Shown: positions 17,822-27,268, counted from the stretch's first letter. The stretch: DNA of 64,000 nucleotides from Streptomyces sp. DH41 (GCF_029813785.1 NZ_JARVKY010000001.1:186001-250000), one strand, 5' to 3'. Numbers and translations: made by a program. The notes: a model not told the origin generated them from the sequence alone.

Positions 17822-18045
17822 GGATGGGTTTGGGACGGGTTGAGGGCGGGGGAGCCCGGAATCGGGGCGGGACACCGGTCCGGGGCGGGACACCGGTCCG
17901 GGCCCGGTCCGGGGGGGGGTGGGGCCGGTCCGGGGCGGGGCCAGTCCAGGGCGGGGCCGGGGTCAGGCCGGGATCGGGACGGGATCGGGCGGATCAGGCC
18001 GGGACCAGGCCGGGATTCGACCGTGACTCGGCCGGGATTGGGCCG
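17822..18045. repeat. G-rich repeat tract between lepA and rpsT
   Basis: The 440-bp lepA-rpsT interval has no gene. It holds two perfect 18-bp tandem copies (CGGGGCGGGACACCGGTC, 17863-17898), a run of G's at about 17911-17919 and many variants of GGCCGGGAT/GGGGCGGGGCC. Several G-runs of three or more on the plus strand could form G-quadruplexes. The lepA leader would lie within the lepA-proximal end and the rpsT promoter follows at 18038. Confidence 0.7.
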
Positions 18046-18067
18046 CTCGACGGGCCGCTGGTAGTGT
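18038..18067 (+). promoter_or_regulatory. Predicted rpsT promoter
   Basis: TTGGGC and TAGTGT separated by 18 bp resemble a housekeeping-sigma promoter and give a leader of about 95 nt before the GTG start of rpsT. Confidence 0.5.
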
Positions 18068-18169
18068 GGGGGGCTGTGTCTCTTGCCCTCTCAGCACGAG
18101 ACGCTCCTTCAAGAAATCATCGGCACGGGACCCTCGCGGCCTCGTGCCTGAACCTGCAAAGGCTCATTC

Positions 18170-18436
18170 GTGGCGAACATCAAGTCCCAGATCAAGCGGA
18201 ACAAGACCAACGAGAAGGCCCGGCTGCGCAACAAGGCCGTCAAGTCCTCTCTGAAGACCGCGGTCCGCAAGGCCCGTGAGGCCGCTGCCGCGGGTGACGT
18301 GGAGAAGGCCACCGAGTACCAGCGCCTTGCCGCGCGTCAGCTCGACAAGGCCGTCTCCAAGGGCGTCATCCACAAGAACCAGGCCGCCAACAAGAAGTCG
18401 GCGCTGTCGCAGAAGGTCGGCGCTCTCAAGGGCTGA
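18170..18436 (+). CDS. rpsT: 30S ribosomal protein S20
   Basis: 88 residues, highly basic, beginning [21 protein letters not shown] and with the conserved [17 protein letters not shown]20 binds 16S rRNA early in 30S assembly. Starts with GTG. It is monocistronic: a strong hairpin follows at 18564. Confidence 0.97.
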   Translation: MANIKSQIKRNKTNEKARLRNKAVKSSLKTAVRKAREAAAAGDVEKATEYQRLAARQLDKAVSKGVIHKNQAANKKSALSQKVGALKG

Positions 18437-18563
18437 ACCACTTATCTGGTCTGATCGCCGGAAGGACCCAGGGCGGGCCCTCTCTCATCCGCTCCCGTCC
18501 GGCACCCAAGGATCCATGCGCGACCTGCGTTCGCCACGCGGGCATGGATCCCCCGAGCTTGAT

Positions 18564-18614
18564 CCGAAGGCCCCGGTGGCCGTCCTTCCCCAGGACGGAC
18601 GCCGGGGCCTTCGG
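18564..18614 (+). terminator. Bidirectional terminator between rpsT and holA
   Basis: A 13-bp perfect stem (CCGAAGGCCCCGG with CCGGGGCCTTCGG) enclosing a second small hairpin (CGTCCT/AGGACG). It separates convergent rpsT and holA and can serve both. Confidence 0.8.
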
Positions 18615-18707
18615 TCTGCCCGGCCGCTGTCCGTCCTGGGTACCGCTTCCGGTCGTGTCGGGGCATGTGGTGCGGCTGACCGCCCTGTGCGGCGCTGCCG
18701 CTCGCGC

Positions 18708-19697
18708 CTACGCCCGCCCTCGCGAACGCGCCGCCCGGGCGATGATCACCACGGCCTTCTCCAGGGCGTACTCGGGATCCTCGCCGGCGCCCTTCACCCC
18801 GGCGTCCGCCTCGGCCACCGCGCGCAGGGCCACGGAGACGCCGTCCGGTGTCCAGCCGCGCATCTGCTGCCGTACGCGGTCGATCTTCCACGGCGGCATC
18901 CCCAGCTCGCGGGCGAGGTCGGCGGGGCGTCCGCCACGGGCGGAGGACAGCTTGCCGATCGCCCGCACGCCCTGTGCCAGCGCGCTGGTGATCAGCACCG
19001 GTGCCACTCCGGTCGACAGCGACCAGCGCAGCGCCTCCAGTGCCTCCGCCGCGCGTCCCTCGACCGCCCGGTCGGCGACCGTGAAGCTGGAGGCCTCGGC
19101 CCGTCCGGTGTAGTACTGCCCGACGACCGCCTCGTCGATCGTGCCCTCGATGTCCGCGGTCAGCTGGGACACCGCGGAGGCCAGCTCGCGCAGGTCGCTG
19201 CCGATCGAGTCGACCAGCGCCTGGCACGCCTCGGGGGTGGCCGACCGCCCGGCGGTACGGAACTCCGTCCGTACGAAGGCCAGTCGGTCGGCGGGCTTCG
19301 TCATCTTCGGGCACGCCACCTCGCGCGCGCCCGCCTTGCGGGCGGCGTCCAGCAGACCCTTGCCCTTCGCGCCGCCCGCGTGCAGCAGGACGAGGGTGAT
19401 CTCCTCGGCGGGTGCGCCGAGGTAGGCCTTCACGTCCTTGACCGTGTCGGCGGACAGGTCCTGCGCGTTGCGTACGACCACGACCTTGCGCTCGGCGAAG
19501 AGCGAGGGGCTGGTGAGCTCGGCGAGCGTGCCGGGCTGCAGCTGGTCGGGGGTCAGGTCGCGTACGTCCGTGTCGGCGTCGGCGGCCTTCGCGGCGGCCA
19601 CCACCTCCTGCACGGCACGGTCGAGCAGGAGGTCCTCCTGGCCCACGGCAAGGGTCACCGGGGCGAGAGGGTCGTCATTCGCAGTCTTCCTGGCCAT
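18708..19697 (-). CDS. holA: DNA polymerase III subunit delta
   Basis: 329 residues beginning MARKTANDDPLAPVTLAVGQEDLLLDRAV. The pattern matches actinobacterial HolA: VTLAVGQEDLLLDRA near the N-terminus, FAERKVVVVRNAQ, and the C-terminal GMPPWKIDRVRQQMRGWT collar region. Delta opens the sliding clamp within the clamp-loader complex. It is an AAA+ fold without a functional Walker A, as expected. An ATG four codons upstream (19709) is an alternative start. Head-to-tail with the com genes further upstream on the minus strand. Confidence 0.9.
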   Translation of the reverse strand: MARKTANDDPLAPVTLAVGQEDLLLDRAVQEVVAAAKAADADTDVRDLTPDQLQPGTLAELTSPSLFAERKVVVVRNAQDLSADTVKDVKAYLGAPAEEITLVLLHAGGAKGKGLLDAARKAGAREVACPKMTKPADRLAFVRTEFRTAGRSATPEACQALVDSIGSDLRELASAVSQLTADIEGTIDEAVVGQYYTGRAEASSFTVADRAVEGRAAEALEALRWSLSTGVAPVLITSALAQGVRAIGKLSSARGGRPADLARELGMPPWKIDRVRQQMRGWTPDGVSVALRAVAEADAGVKGAGEDPEYALEKAVVIIARAARSRGRA

Positions 19698-19869
19698 CGC
19701 GACAAGCATCGCACGCACCGCTGACAACGGGCCCCGCCCCGCGTCCCGGCAGAGCCGGAAGGTGTCGTCCGAACCAGGCCGGCTCCGTGGAACGGCGCCC
19801 CGCCCGCCCTGCCCTCGGAGCCGAGCGGGGTCCGCCCCCGCGCCCCCGGAAGGGTCCGGACGACACCTC

Positions 19870-20124
19870 CTACGGCTCCTCGCGCCAGCCTTCCCACTCC
19901 CCGGCGAACTCGTCGAGCTCGCCGGGGTCCAGCCGTTCCTTCTCGTCGCGCAGGACGACGAGCCACTGGGCGTCCTCGGCGTCGTCCTCGCCGGCCAGGG
20001 CGTCACGGACGAGTCGGGGTTCCTCGTCGAGTCCGAACCGCTCCCCGAGCGCCTGGGCCACCTCCTGGGCGGCATCGCGGTCGGGCAGCACCAGCACATG
20101 TCTCACGTCACTCACGGGAGCCAT
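19870..20124 (-). CDS. Small conserved acidic protein of unknown function
   Basis: 84 residues, acidic, beginning MAPVSDVRHVLVLPDRDAAQEVAQAL and ending with LDEFAGEWEGWREEP. No membrane segment or metal motif. A GTG three codons in (20115) could be a leaderless start because GACAAT ends 7 nt before it. It lies between YceI-like and holA genes in the same direction. I do not recognise a function; the alternating helix/strand pattern suggests a small globular domain. Confidence 0.6.
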   Translation of the reverse strand: MAPVSDVRHVLVLPDRDAAQEVAQALGERFGLDEEPRLVRDALAGEDDAEDAQWLVVLRDEKERLDPGELDEFAGEWEGWREEP

Positions 20125-20168
20125 TGTCGGGCACCGCGCGGCAACCGGACCGCCAGGCCGGTGTCGGG

Positions 20169-21050
20169 TCAGCTCTTGGGCACGATCTGGATGTCGAGGT
20201 CGATCCTGATGCTGGGGCCGACCACGGCGATGCCGCGCGCCAGCATCGTCTGCCAGCTCACCGTGAAGTCGTCGCGGTGCAGTTCGGTGGTGGCGCGGCA
20301 GGCGGCCCGGGCCTCGCCCTCCATCCCGTTGCCGAGGCCGAGGTACTCGGCGTCCAGGGTGACCGTGCGCGTCACACCGTGCAGCGACAGCGCCCCCGTG
20401 ACGGCCCACCGGTTGCCGCCCCGGTGCGTGAACCGGTCGCTGTAGAACTCCAGGGTCGGAAACCGCTGCACGTCCAGGAAGTCCCCCGACCGCAGGTGGT
20501 CGTCGCGCATCTTCACGTTGGTGTCGATGGATGCCGCGTCGATCACCACGTGCATCGCCGACTGTTCCATGTCGTCGGCGATCCGCACGGCGCCCGCGAA
20601 GGAGTTGAACCGGCCGTGGATCCGGGCCAGCCCGATGTGCCGGGCGGTGAACGCGATCGACGAGTGCGCCGGCTCGATCTCCCAGTCGCCCGGTGTGGGC
20701 AGCTCCGGGGGCTGGGCCACCTGCAGGGTCACGTCGCCGAGTGAGGCCAGCGTGTCCTCCATGACGGTCGCGGACGCCCGGTACGGCGTGTAGCCCTCGG
20801 CGGACACCGCGAGCCGGTACTCCCCCGTGGGCACCGTCGCCACGAACGAGCCGAAGGGATCCGTCCCGCCGCTGACCACCTTGCGGCCCATGGCGTCGCT
20901 CACCGTGAACTCCGCGTTGGGCACCGGCTCGTTGACGGGGTCGAGGACCCGGCAGCTCAGCACTCCCGCGTCCGGCGGGGTCCGCACCGCCGCCAGGGGA
21001 CCCGTCCGTTGCATCCGCTTCGTTCGGCTTCCCAGCCAGCGGCCGATCAT
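20169..21050 (-). CDS. YceI-family protein with N-terminal carboxypeptidase-regulatory-like domain
   Basis: About 293 residues. Residues about 25-110 form a beta-sandwich (GVLSCRVLDPVNEPVPNAEF and VPTGEYRLAVSAEGYTPY), like CarboxypepD_reg domains. Residues about 120-293 match YceI lipocalin-like proteins: WEIEPAHSSIAFTARHIG, VRGRF-like IHGRFNSFAG, DVQRFPTLEFYSDRF and VTGALSLHGVTRTVTLDAEY. YceI proteins bind polyisoprenoid-type lipids. The start at 21050 is supported by AGAGGGTG six nt upstream; an in-frame ATG at 21098 would add 16 residues. No convincing signal peptide, so location is uncertain. Confidence 0.8.
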   Translation of the reverse strand: MIGRWLGSRTKRMQRTGPLAAVRTPPDAGVLSCRVLDPVNEPVPNAEFTVSDAMGRKVVSGGTDPFGSFVATVPTGEYRLAVSAEGYTPYRASATVMEDTLASLGDVTLQVAQPPELPTPGDWEIEPAHSSIAFTARHIGLARIHGRFNSFAGAVRIADDMEQSAMHVVIDAASIDTNVKMRDDHLRSGDFLDVQRFPTLEFYSDRFTHRGGNRWAVTGALSLHGVTRTVTLDAEYLGLGNGMEGEARAACRATTELHRDDFTVSWQTMLARGIAVVGPSIRIDLDIQIVPKS

Positions 21051-21288
21051 CTGCGACACCCTCTGCACGACTTGAGAAACTAGTTGACGAAGAAACATTC
21101 GATCACTGATGAGGCTTTCGAGGCAACACAGGACCACATCACGGGAAACCGGCGCATGTGCTGGGAGTACGCACGAGTAGCCCCCTGTCGCCCGAATTGG
21201 CCGCTCCGGGCGGAATTTCTGACAGCCAGCGCCGGGTCGCCCCACCGTCACCACCGCGCCGCCCCACGGTGCGGGAGGAATCACGCCC

Positions 21289-24000
21289 TCAGTCCCCCGC
21301 CACCCGCAACGCCCCACCCGTGCCGGTCACCGCCAGGGCGCCGTCCCGGTCCGTCCGCAGCACCATCGCCCCTTCGGCGCGCAGCGCCTCGACGGTGCCG
21401 GGGGCGGGGTGGCCGTAGGTGTTGTCCTCTCCGCAGCTGATGAGGGCCAGCCGTGGGGACACCTTCCGCATGAGGCCGGGGTCCTGGTGGGCGGAACCGT
21501 GATGGGCCACCTTCAGCACGTCGACCCCTTCCAGCGCCGCTGCCGCCGGTGATCGTGCCAGCTCCTGCTGGGCCGGGGGCTCCAGGTCCCCGAGCAGCAG
21601 CAGGCGCAGTCCCGCCGTCCGCACCAGAAGCGTGACGCTGGCGTCGTTGGGTCCTTCCGTGCTTGTCGGCGGGCCCGGCACCATGCCCGCCTGCGCGCCC
21701 GGCACCGTGGACGACGTCGGTGGGCCCGGCGGTGGCCACACCACCTGCCAGGACAGTGGGCCGGACCGCCGTCGCTCCCCGGCGGCGGCGTGCCGCAGGG
21801 GAATCCGCCGTGCCGCCGCCTGTCTGCGGACGGACTCGGCCTGGTCCTCGGGTTCCTCGAGGGCGGTCGTCTCGATCGCCCCCACCGAACGTCCCCGCAG
21901 CACCCCGGACAGCCCCGCCACATGGTCGGCGTGGAAGTGGGTCAGCACCACGAGCGGGACGCGGGTGATGCCGAGCGAGCGCAGACAGTGGTCCACCAGC
22001 GCCGGGTCGGGCCCGGCGTCCACGACCACGCCCGCGCCCTCCCCCGCCGCGAGCACCATGGCGTCGCCCTGCCCCACGTCGCACATCACCATCCGCCAGT
22101 CCGGCGGAGGCCACCCGGTGACCACCCGGGCCAGCGGCGGCGGACGCACCACCGCGAGCACCAGCAGCACCGCGCAGACTCCACACCACCAGGGGTGTCT
22201 CAGCAACCGCCGGCCGACGAGCAGCACGCCCACCGTGACCAGGGCGAGCAGCGCCGCCCCGGTCCAGCTGCCCGGCCAGTCCACTCCCGCGCCGGGCAGC
22301 GCGGCGCCGGTGCGGGCGATTCCCGCGATCCACTCGGCCGGCCAGCCTCCGCACCAGGCCAGTCCCTCGGCCACCGGCATCGCCACCGGTGCCGCCGCCA
22401 GCGCGGCGAAGCCCAGCACCGTGGCCGGCGCGACCGCGAACTCCGTGAGCAGATTGCACGGCACTCCCACCAGACTCACCCGCGCCGAGAGCACTGCGAC
22501 GACCGGCGCGCACAGGGCCTGCGCGGCACTCGCGGCGGCCAGCGCCTCGGCGAGCCGGGGCGGCACCCGGTGCCGGCGCAATGCCGTGCTCCACCGTGGA
22601 GCGAGCGTCAGCAGCGCCCCCGTGGCCAGCACGGAGAGCAGGAAGCCGTAGCTGCGGGCCAGCCACGGGTCGTACAGCACCAGCAGCAGTACGGCCGTCG
22701 CCAGCGCCGGGAGCAGCGATCTGCGGCGTCCGGTGGCCAGGGCGAGCAGGGCGACGGACCCGCAGGCGGCCGCCCGCAGCACGCTCGGGTCGGGCCGGCA
22801 CACGACGACGAAGCCGAGGGCGAGCGCTCCGCCGAGCAGCGCGGTCGTCCGCAGCGAGAGACCGAGACCGGGTGCCAGCCCTCGGCGTTCGCTGCGCTGG
22901 GCCAGTCCGGGGGGCCCGAGCAACAGGGCGAGCACGATCGTGAAGTTGGCACCGGAGACGGCCAGGGTGTGCGCGAGGTCGGTCTCCTTGAAGGCCTCTT
23001 CCAGCTCCGGTGTGACGCGCGAGGTGTCCCCGACGACCAACCCCGGCAGCAGCGCCCGCGCGTCCGCCGGCAGTCCGTCGGTGGCCTCCCGCAGCCCGGC
23101 CCGCAGCCGCCCGGCCAGCCGCTGCGCGCCCGACGGCTCGGCCACCACCTTCGGTGGCTCCCGACCGCCCTGTACCCGCAGCACGGCCGCGATCCGGTCC
23201 CCGCTCGTCCTCGGGGGCGCCGTCCGGGCGGTGACGCCGAGCCGTGTGGTCGGCAGCAGTCCCAGCCAGCGCGCGGCGCCGGGCCCGGCTCCGGAGAGCC
23301 GCGAGTCCCCCGGTGAGCGGCCGAAGGCGCGGCTCGGGTCCTGTTCGTTCACGTCGACGAGCAGCAGCACCGGCGTCCGAGTGGTCGCGGCCGCCCCGTC
23401 CTTCCCGGTCACCCGTCGGACGTCGGCCTCGATCACCACCGTGGGCGCGACGGCACGGTTGCCCCGGACGCGGGGCCGGGTGAGGCGGGGGTCGGCGGTG
23501 ACCTCCACTTCCGCGGTGACGGTGGCGTACTGCCGCGCCAGCGCGGGCACGGGCCCACGATGAAGGTCCGCGCCGTGCAGCGCGGCCGAGGTGGCGGAGG
23601 CGGCGACGCAGAGGAGCAGAGCGGCGACCGCGACGTGGGGCCGCCCGCGCGCCGTACGCCGTCCGCGCGCCGGCCTCAGCAGCAGTACCCCGGCCAGGAC
23701 AAGGCTGCCGGTGACGAGGCCCACTGCCCAGTCGGCCGGTGCGTCCAGCACCAGCGCCGCCGTCGCCCAGGCCGCGAGCGCGGGCGGGACCAGCCGCAGA
23801 TCCGTAGGCTCGTCCTGCCGGGGATGGGCCGCGCCGAGCCGGTGCCCGGAAGCGGCGTGCACGGCCGCGCGCGGGGGCGCCGTCCGGTCGGAGGGCTCCC
23901 TGGACGGATCGGAGGGCTCCCCGGGCAGACCGGAGGGCTCCCCGGGCGGACTGTGCCGTCTCGTCCCGGTGCTCGGGTTCGTGCTCGCGTCCGTACTCAT
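21289..24000 (-). CDS. comEC: ComEC/Rec2 DNA-transport channel with C-terminal metallo-beta-lactamase domain
   Basis: 903 residues. N-terminal Pro/Ser-rich cytosolic stretch with PSGLPGEPSD-like repeats, several membrane helices, the competence domain with GLVVGDTSRV and HTLAVSGANFTIVL (about residues 330-370), more helices, then an MBL domain with LTHFHADHVAGL, LLLGDLE and VAHHGSAHQD. In transformable bacteria ComEC imports one DNA strand while the MBL domain may degrade the other. The ATG overlaps the comEA stop by 4 bp, giving translational coupling. Streptomyces is not known for natural transformation, so the role is open. Confidence 0.92.
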   Translation of the reverse strand: MSTDASTNPSTGTRRHSPPGEPSGLPGEPSDPSREPSDRTAPPRAAVHAASGHRLGAAHPRQDEPTDLRLVPPALAAWATAALVLDAPADWAVGLVTGSLVLAGVLLLRPARGRRTARGRPHVAVAALLLCVAASATSAALHGADLHRGPVPALARQYATVTAEVEVTADPRLTRPRVRGNRAVAPTVVIEADVRRVTGKDGAAATTRTPVLLLVDVNEQDPSRAFGRSPGDSRLSGAGPGAARWLGLLPTTRLGVTARTAPPRTSGDRIAAVLRVQGGREPPKVVAEPSGAQRLAGRLRAGLREATDGLPADARALLPGLVVGDTSRVTPELEEAFKETDLAHTLAVSGANFTIVLALLLGPPGLAQRSERRGLAPGLGLSLRTTALLGGALALGFVVVCRPDPSVLRAAACGSVALLALATGRRRSLLPALATAVLLLVLYDPWLARSYGFLLSVLATGALLTLAPRWSTALRRHRVPPRLAEALAAASAAQALCAPVVAVLSARVSLVGVPCNLLTEFAVAPATVLGFAALAAAPVAMPVAEGLAWCGGWPAEWIAGIARTGAALPGAGVDWPGSWTGAALLALVTVGVLLVGRRLLRHPWWCGVCAVLLVLAVVRPPPLARVVTGWPPPDWRMVMCDVGQGDAMVLAAGEGAGVVVDAGPDPALVDHCLRSLGITRVPLVVLTHFHADHVAGLSGVLRGRSVGAIETTALEEPEDQAESVRRQAAARRIPLRHAAAGERRRSGPLSWQVVWPPPGPPTSSTVPGAQAGMVPGPPTSTEGPNDASVTLLVRTAGLRLLLLGDLEPPAQQELARSPAAAALEGVDVLKVAHHGSAHQDPGLMRKVSPRLALISCGEDNTYGHPAPGTVEALRAEGAMVLRTDRDGALAVTGTGGALRVAGD

Positions 24001-25220
24001 GGCCGCACGAGGTTTCGCAGGTCGGCGAAGCGGCGTTCCCCGATGCCGGTCACCTCGCGCAACTCGTCCACCGAGCGGAAACCCCCGTGCTGGGTGCGGT
24101 AGTCGATGATGTGCCGGGCCAGCACGGGACCGACGCCCGGCAGCGTGTCGAGCTGATCGGCGGTCGCCGTGTTCAGAGAGACCGGTGCCGCGGGTGCGGC
24201 TCCCGCCGCTGGGCCGCCCGGTCCGGCGGGGGCGGTGCCGCCGGGCCCGGACCCCGTGGCCGGCGTGGAGGCACCGACGATCACCTGCTCGCCGTCCACC
24301 AGGAAGCGCGCCTGGTTCAGCCCGTCGGTCTTGGTGCCGGACCGCACTCCCCCGGCGGCACGCAGGGCGTCCGCGACACGTGAACCGGTCGGGAGGCGGT
24401 GGATCCCGGGCTTTCGGACCTTGCCGCCGACGTCCACCACGATCTCGGCCCCGGCTGTGGCCGTGCCCTTGGCCGTGCCCGTGGCCGTGCCCGTGGGCGC
24501 GCCGGTCGCGGGATCTCCTGCGGCCGCCTCGCCCTCTCGCTCCTCGCCGTACGCCGCCGCTTCCCGCACCAACTCGGGTGCCGCCACCGGCTGGGTGCGG
24601 CCGGTCCAGAAGTGCTGCGCGGCGAAGACCGCCGCGACGACGAGCAGTACCGTGAGCGCGGCCACGCTGCGCCGCTCCAGCCCGCACCGTGTCTGCAGCC
24701 ACACCGGCATCCGCTCCCGCAGCGCCTCCCCCGCCCTCTCCCGCCAGGGCGTCATGACGCCGTCCGGTGACGCCCCCTCTGGCCGAGCCCTCTCCTCCCG
24801 AGCGCCTGCTCCCCCAGCGCCTTCGTCCTGGGCCCCTTCTTCCCGGGCCCGGTCTTCTCGCGCTGCCTCCTCCGCGCCTCGTGGCGGCGGCCCCGGCGGC
24901 CCCTTCCCCGACTCGCCCTGCTGACCGGCGTGTTCGGCGTGTTCACCGCGTCCGAGTCCGGGGTGTTCGCCGCCTCCGAGTTCGGCGGGTTCGCCGCGTC
25001 CGTGCTCGGCGAAGAGTGCCTCCGCACGTCGACGGAGCTCCTGCGCCGGTGCGCGACGGCGCCCGTGCCGCGCCCGGTCGAGGGAGCGGGAGTGGGAGTG
25101 GGAGCGGGATGAGTGGCGTGGACGGACCCGGCCGTCGGAGGCCGGGGCGCGCCCCGGGCCACTGGTCGCGGTCGCTGTACGTGAGTGTGATCGAAGAGCC
25201 ATGCGACGAGGATCGGACAC
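23997..25220 (-). CDS. comEA: ComEA-like helix-hairpin-helix DNA-binding protein
   Basis: 407 residues if GTG at 25220 is used (ATG at 25202 is the alternative). A long N-terminal disordered region rich in Arg, Ser, His, Gly and Glu (residues 1-150) precedes one membrane helix (about 185-203, SVAALTVLLVVAAVFAA). Outside the membrane are an SLBB domain (EIVVDVGGKVRKPGIHRLPTG, about 255-275) and two HhH motifs (LNTATADQLDTLPGVGPVLA and VTGIGERRFADL). ComEA captures double-stranded DNA for ComEC. A GTATGTAKGTA tandem repeat links helix and SLBB. Operon with comEC. Confidence 0.87.
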   Translation of the reverse strand: MSDPRRMALRSHSRTATATSGPGRAPASDGRVRPRHSSRSHSHSRSLDRARHGRRRAPAQELRRRAEALFAEHGRGEPAELGGGEHPGLGRGEHAEHAGQQGESGKGPPGPPPRGAEEAAREDRAREEGAQDEGAGGAGAREERARPEGASPDGVMTPWRERAGEALRERMPVWLQTRCGLERRSVAALTVLLVVAAVFAAQHFWTGRTQPVAAPELVREAAAYGEEREGEAAAGDPATGAPTGTATGTAKGTATAGAEIVVDVGGKVRKPGIHRLPTGSRVADALRAAGGVRSGTKTDGLNQARFLVDGEQVIVGASTPATGSGPGGTAPAGPGGPAAGAAPAAPVSLNTATADQLDTLPGVGPVLARHIIDYRTQHGGFRSVDELREVTGIGERRFADLRNLVRP

Positions 25221-25313
25221 CTCGGCACATTCGCGATGATCTTGCTCAGTTCCCGGGGACTACCGCCGGGTTGTGGACAACTCCGCCCCCCACACGAGTG
25301 ATCCGACGGCCCC

Positions 25314-26159
25314 TCACCGCGACGAGACCACAACCCCCAGCAGCCCGGGCCCGGTATGCGCCCCGATCACCGCGCCGACTTCGCTCACATGGAGATCGGC
25401 CAGTCCAGGCACCCGGCTTCGCAGGCGGTCCGCCAGGGCCGACGCCCGGTCGGGGGCGGCGAGGTGGTGGACGGCGATGTCGACGGGTGCGCCGCCCGCC
25501 CGGTCTGCGACGATCTCCTCCAGCCGGGCGATGGCCTTGGACGCCGTCCGGACCTTCTCCAGGGGCTCGATGCGGCCGTCGCCCAGCCGGAGCAGCGGTT
25601 TCACCGCGAGCGCGGATCCGAACAGGGCCTGGGCCGCCCCGATCCGGCCGCCGCGCCGCAGATAGTCGAGGGTGTCGACGTAGAAGTAGGCGGAGGTGCC
25701 CGCGGCCCGCTTCTCCGCGGCCGTGACGGCTTCGTCCACCGTGCCGCCGGCCTCCGCCGCCCCCGCAGCGGCGAGCGCGCAGAAGCCGAGGGCCATCGCG
25801 ATCATCCCGGTGTCCACGACGCGCACCGGGACGGCCGCCTGACGCGCGGCGACGACGGCCGCGTCGTGCGTACCGGAGAGTTCGGCGGAGAGGTGGAGGG
25901 AGACGATGCCGTCGGCGCCGGACTCGGCGATCCTGCGGTAGGTCTCGGCGAAGAGTTCGGGGCTGGGGCGGGAGGTGGTGACCGGTCGCCGTTTCTGCAG
26001 GGCCTGGGCCAGCGAGCGGGTCGAGATCTCGGTGCCCTCCTCCAGCGCCCGGTCGCCCAGGACGACGGTCAGGGGTACCGCGGTGATGCCGTGCCGCTCC
26101 ATCGTCCGGGCCGGGAGGTAGGCCGTTGAATCCGTGACGATAGCGACATGGCGGGACAT
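25314..26159 (-). CDS. DegV-family fatty-acid-binding protein
   Basis: 281 residues starting MSRHVAIVTDSTAYLP; DSTAYLP is the DegV signature, followed by TSRPSPELFAETY, HLSAELSGTHDAA and YLRRGGRIG, the usual fatty-acid contacts. In Firmicutes such proteins (FakB) bind acyl chains for phosphorylation by the kinase FakA; no FakA homologue is in this window. Only 90 bp separates it from comEA on the same strand. Confidence 0.92.
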   Translation of the reverse strand: MSRHVAIVTDSTAYLPARTMERHGITAVPLTVVLGDRALEEGTEISTRSLAQALQKRRPVTTSRPSPELFAETYRRIAESGADGIVSLHLSAELSGTHDAAVVAARQAAVPVRVVDTGMIAMALGFCALAAAGAAEAGGTVDEAVTAAEKRAAGTSAYFYVDTLDYLRRGGRIGAAQALFGSALAVKPLLRLGDGRIEPLEKVRTASKAIARLEEIVADRAGGAPVDIAVHHLAAPDRASALADRLRSRVPGLADLHVSEVGAVIGAHTGPGLLGVVVSSR

Positions 26160-26232
26160 GAGCTGGAGGTTACCTGGCGTAGCGCCCAGACGGCAGCCCG
26201 GCCTCGACGGCCGGGCGTTCACACGGCTGTGA

Positions 26233-27030
26233 TCAGGTCGTGCTCTCCGGACGGGCCTTCTTCTGCCAGGGGTACACCGGGCTCGGGGCGGGCGGGGTGA
26301 TGGCGGGCCTCGCGGGCTTCTCCGCCGGCTCCTGCCGCGGGGCCTGTGGGGCCTGTGGGGTCTGCGCGGCCTGTGGGGTCTGGGCGGTCTCGGCGGCCTG
26401 TGGGGTCTGCGGCCAACTCTGCCGGGCGGCCGGAGCGTCGGGGGCGGGGGCCTCGGGCCAGGGCGGCGGGGCGGCGGTGGGCTCCGTCTCCATCCAGTGA
26501 CGCAGGGCGCCCGCCTCGACGTCGATCTGCGCGCTCAGCGAGTCCAGGTCGTCGTCGGCGAAGCGGCGGGCCCGGTCACGGGCTGCCCAGCGCAGGGCCT
26601 CCGCCGACCGGGTGATCCGCTCGGTGCGCTCGCGCATCGCGGGAAGGAGCCCGCCGAGCGTCGCGCGGTCCGGTTCCGACTCCAGCCGCCTGAGCTCGGC
26701 GTCCAGTTCGTACCCGTGCGCGCTGAGCCGGTCGAAGAGGGCGAGGGACTCCTTGAGGGACTCGTCCTCGGCCACGCTCGCGTGCAGCGCGTCCTGCGTG
26801 GCCCGCATCGACGTGCGCAGCGACAGCCGCAGCTGTGCGAGCTCGCCCGCCGGACCGAGCTGGACGAAGGACTTGGCCCGCAGGGTGTGGTCCTCGACCG
26901 TGCGGCGGGCCTGGGTGATACCGCGGTCCACGCTGCGCTTGGCGGCGCCGACGGCCTTCACCGTGGCGTAGACGCCCAGGACGACGGCGAGCACGAAGAG
27001 CAGGGCGAATACCGTGATCACTGCTTCCAC
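26233..27030 (-). CDS. Single-pass membrane protein with coiled-coil cytosolic region
   Basis: 265 residues. One N-terminal helix (VITVFALLFVLAVVLGVYA, about residues 4-22), then a helical region rich in Arg and Glu (about 30-190) likely to form a coiled coil, then a Pro/Gln/Ala tail containing repeats of AQTPQA. The GTG start at 27030 is preceded by GGAGGAG with a 4-nt spacing. A longer in-frame start (27246) lacks support. I do not recognise a family. Anchored with most of the protein on the cytosolic side if the N-terminus is outside. Confidence 0.7.
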   Translation of the reverse strand: MEAVITVFALLFVLAVVLGVYATVKAVGAAKRSVDRGITQARRTVEDHTLRAKSFVQLGPAGELAQLRLSLRTSMRATQDALHASVAEDESLKESLALFDRLSAHGYELDAELRRLESEPDRATLGGLLPAMRERTERITRSAEALRWAARDRARRFADDDLDSLSAQIDVEAGALRHWMETEPTAAPPPWPEAPAPDAPAARQSWPQTPQAAETAQTPQAAQTPQAPQAPRQEPAEKPARPAITPPAPSPVYPWQKKARPESTT

Positions 27031-27202
27031 GAAGCTCCTCCTCCGAGCGTCCGGCCCGCGCACCGGCGGGCCACGGCACTCTCCGTGCCGCTCTTCCACG
27101 GTAAACGCAGCGGGCAGGCTCAGGGTTCCGACAGAACCCCGAACCTGCCCGTGCTCGACCCTGAACCCGCCCGTACCGGACACGGGCCGTCCCTTACGGG
27201 AC

Positions 27203-27268
27203 GCCCCCGAGCCGTTGGCGAACGCCCCCGAACCCGTGGCGAACACCCCGAGCCGTCGGCGAACGCCT
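27203..27268. repeat. Three 21-bp tandem repeats downstream of leuS
   Basis: Three imperfect copies of CCCCCGAGCCGTTGGCGAACG in the non-coding 295 bp between the coiled-coil membrane protein gene and leuS. Nothing else was seen in that gap apart from GC-rich sequence. Confidence 0.65.

Noticed and set aside
17732..17893. N-terminal extension of LepA to 17893
   Set aside because: It runs through G-rich repeats, and the GTG at 17731 with a ribosome binding site gives the canonical LepA length.
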